This document shows, piece after piece, positions 5,430-5,962 of a DNA stretch of 5,962 nucleotides (the first letter of the stretch is position 1; the number at the start of each line of letters is the position of its first letter). A model generated the notes under the pieces. That model was not told the origin of the DNA, did not search any database, and saw nothing but the letters and a program-made list of their open reading frames with translations. A program made the translations under genes and the position numbers. This DNA comes from Methyloprofundus sp. (GTDB lineage: Bacteria; Pseudomonadota; Gammaproteobacteria; Methylococcales; Methylomonadaceae). The stretch covers positions 1 through 5,962 of the forward strand of contig WTCN01000109.1 in assembly GCA_013138555.1 (NCBI GenBank), written 5' to 3'.

Positions 5430-5807
5430 CTAACTTGTCATGTTTTTCTGTTTTACACTAATAAGCGCGAGTGTAAAAAATAATAGGCTGGAATACAATA
5501 CAACTCCTTCCCCCGTATCACGTGATATTTCACAACTGGAATAATGTAAATATGGTATTGAATTATGATAACTATAAAAAAAAAGCATTACTGGAACAAG
5601 CTCAATTAATATAGCAACCGCTATACCTATTAGCCATGCCCACCATTTATCCTGATAGCCTAAAAAAAATAAAAAAACACCCAATATCGTTAATATTGAA
5701 CTTAAAAGTAAATACATTGTTGGGTCATGTGTTGTTGTTATTGCCCAAGTGCATCCTAGCGCATTGGATGTGGACAACATTAAAACAATTACAAATAATA
5801 CTTTCAT
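5430..5807 (-). CDS. Small hypothetical multi-pass membrane protein
   Basis: A 125-residue protein with an N-terminal hydrophobic signal-like segment (1-18, MKVLFVIVLMLSTSNALG, then Cys19), and membrane segments at about 31-51 (MYLLLSSILTILGVFLFFLG), 56-79 (WAWLIGIAVAILIELVPVML) and 100-118 (GVVLYSSLLFFTLALIS). The Cys is in ALGC, a poor lipobox, so an ordinary signal peptide or anchor is more likely. A second Cys lies in the loop before the last segment (SSCEISRD, about residues 89-96), so the two cysteines could pair outside the cytoplasm. I recognise no family. ATG 5807 is preceded by AAATTTAAAA without a Shine-Dalgarno. Only about 15 bases separate it from a REP copy, so its original promoter may be displaced. 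Its stop is 35 bases from another REP copy. Confidence 0.65.
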   Translation of the reverse strand: MKVLFVIVLMLSTSNALGCTWAITTTHDPTMYLLLSSILTILGVFLFFLGYQDKWWAWLIGIAVAILIELVPVMLFFYSYHNSIPYLHYSSCEISRDTGEGVVLYSSLLFFTLALISVKQKNMTS

Positions 5808-5821
5808 TTTTAAATTTATAT

Positions 5822-5901
5822 TAACAGCACGTAGACTGGGTTAGCTTATTGAGCTCCGCGAAATAACGTAACCCAGCATTTACCCCACCTCATATCCAGC
5901 G
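5822..5901 (-). repeat. REP family A, copy 4 (inverted orientation)
   Basis: ACAGCACGTAG, then CTGGGTTAGCTTATTGAGCT and CCGCGAAATAACGTAACCCAG, pair as a palindrome (5836-5876) with the same two-base GC/CG mismatch seen in copies 1 and 3. GCATTTACCCC and CATATCCAGCG (5891-5901) follow, as in the copy at 4560-4640. It immediately adjoins the start of the small membrane-protein gene. Confidence 0.85.
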
Positions 5902-5941
5902 TAGTTGCCCAATGCCTAGGATAAGCCTTTCGCTCAACCCA

Positions 5942-5962
5942 AAGGTGAAACGATGAATAAGG
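5942..5962 (+). CDS. Probable start of a rightward gene (truncated by window edge)
   Basis: AAGGTGA (5942-5948) is a good Shine-Dalgarno four bases before ATG 5953-5955. The frame reads M-N-K and then leaves the window, so only three codons are visible. The product cannot be named. The spacing and the match to the ribosome binding consensus are the only support. Confidence 0.35.

Noticed and set aside
5636..5824. Rightward 62-codon ORF overlapping the small membrane protein
   Set aside because: The leftward frame has a coherent signal segment and membrane segments; this one runs into the REP and looks like a shadow.
379..5901. CRISPR array formed by the recurring palindromic repeats
   Set aside because: Copies are few, in both orientations and unevenly spaced with genes between them. 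They are REP elements.

Overview
The window looks like chromosomal DNA of a gammaproteobacterium of moderate to low GC. The evidence is gene content (REP-type repeats with a RAYT-like transposase remnant, a Gram-negative style lipoprotein) and the GTAGCCCGTATG and GTAGGCTGGGTTAGC palindromic repeats, which I associate with methanotroph-like and sulfur-oxidiser-like gammaproteobacteria. That placement is an inference; there is no rRNA or other marker gene.

Layout: (1) 1-90 is the 5' end of a leftward gene that leaves the window. (2) 91-620 has no gene. It holds a nested inverted-repeat element (192-330), a short palindrome (346-360), a degenerate copy of a REP family called family A here (379-533), and a weak leftward terminator (591-618). 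(3) 621-3954 is a leftward operon of two overlapping genes for large, membrane-linked GTPases of dynamin-like or HSR1-related type. They are paralogues sharing unusual G3 and post-G3 motifs. (4) A 128-bp palindrome-containing divergent spacer leads to (5) 4083-4502, a rightward small lipoprotein gene. (6) 4503-5962 is repeat-rich. It has a GGTGGG hairpin, REP A copies in convergent orientation around a broken REP-associated tyrosine transposase, a 121-bp IS66-type MITE inserted in one REP copy with an 8-bp target duplication, a small membrane-protein gene squeezed between two REP copies, and at the very end a likely start of a rightward gene.

The two GTPases are the most likely functional system. 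They are translationally coupled and paralogous. One has a near-normal guanine-specificity motif and the other has lost its Asp. Both end in hydrophobic segments. By analogy with known paired bacterial dynamins, they may form a hetero-oligomer acting on the inner membrane. The lipoprotein is transcribed away from them and need not be related.

The right third records successive mobile-element events: REP spread, internal recombination that fused two different RAYT lineages into one dead gene, and later insertion of an IS66-derived MITE.
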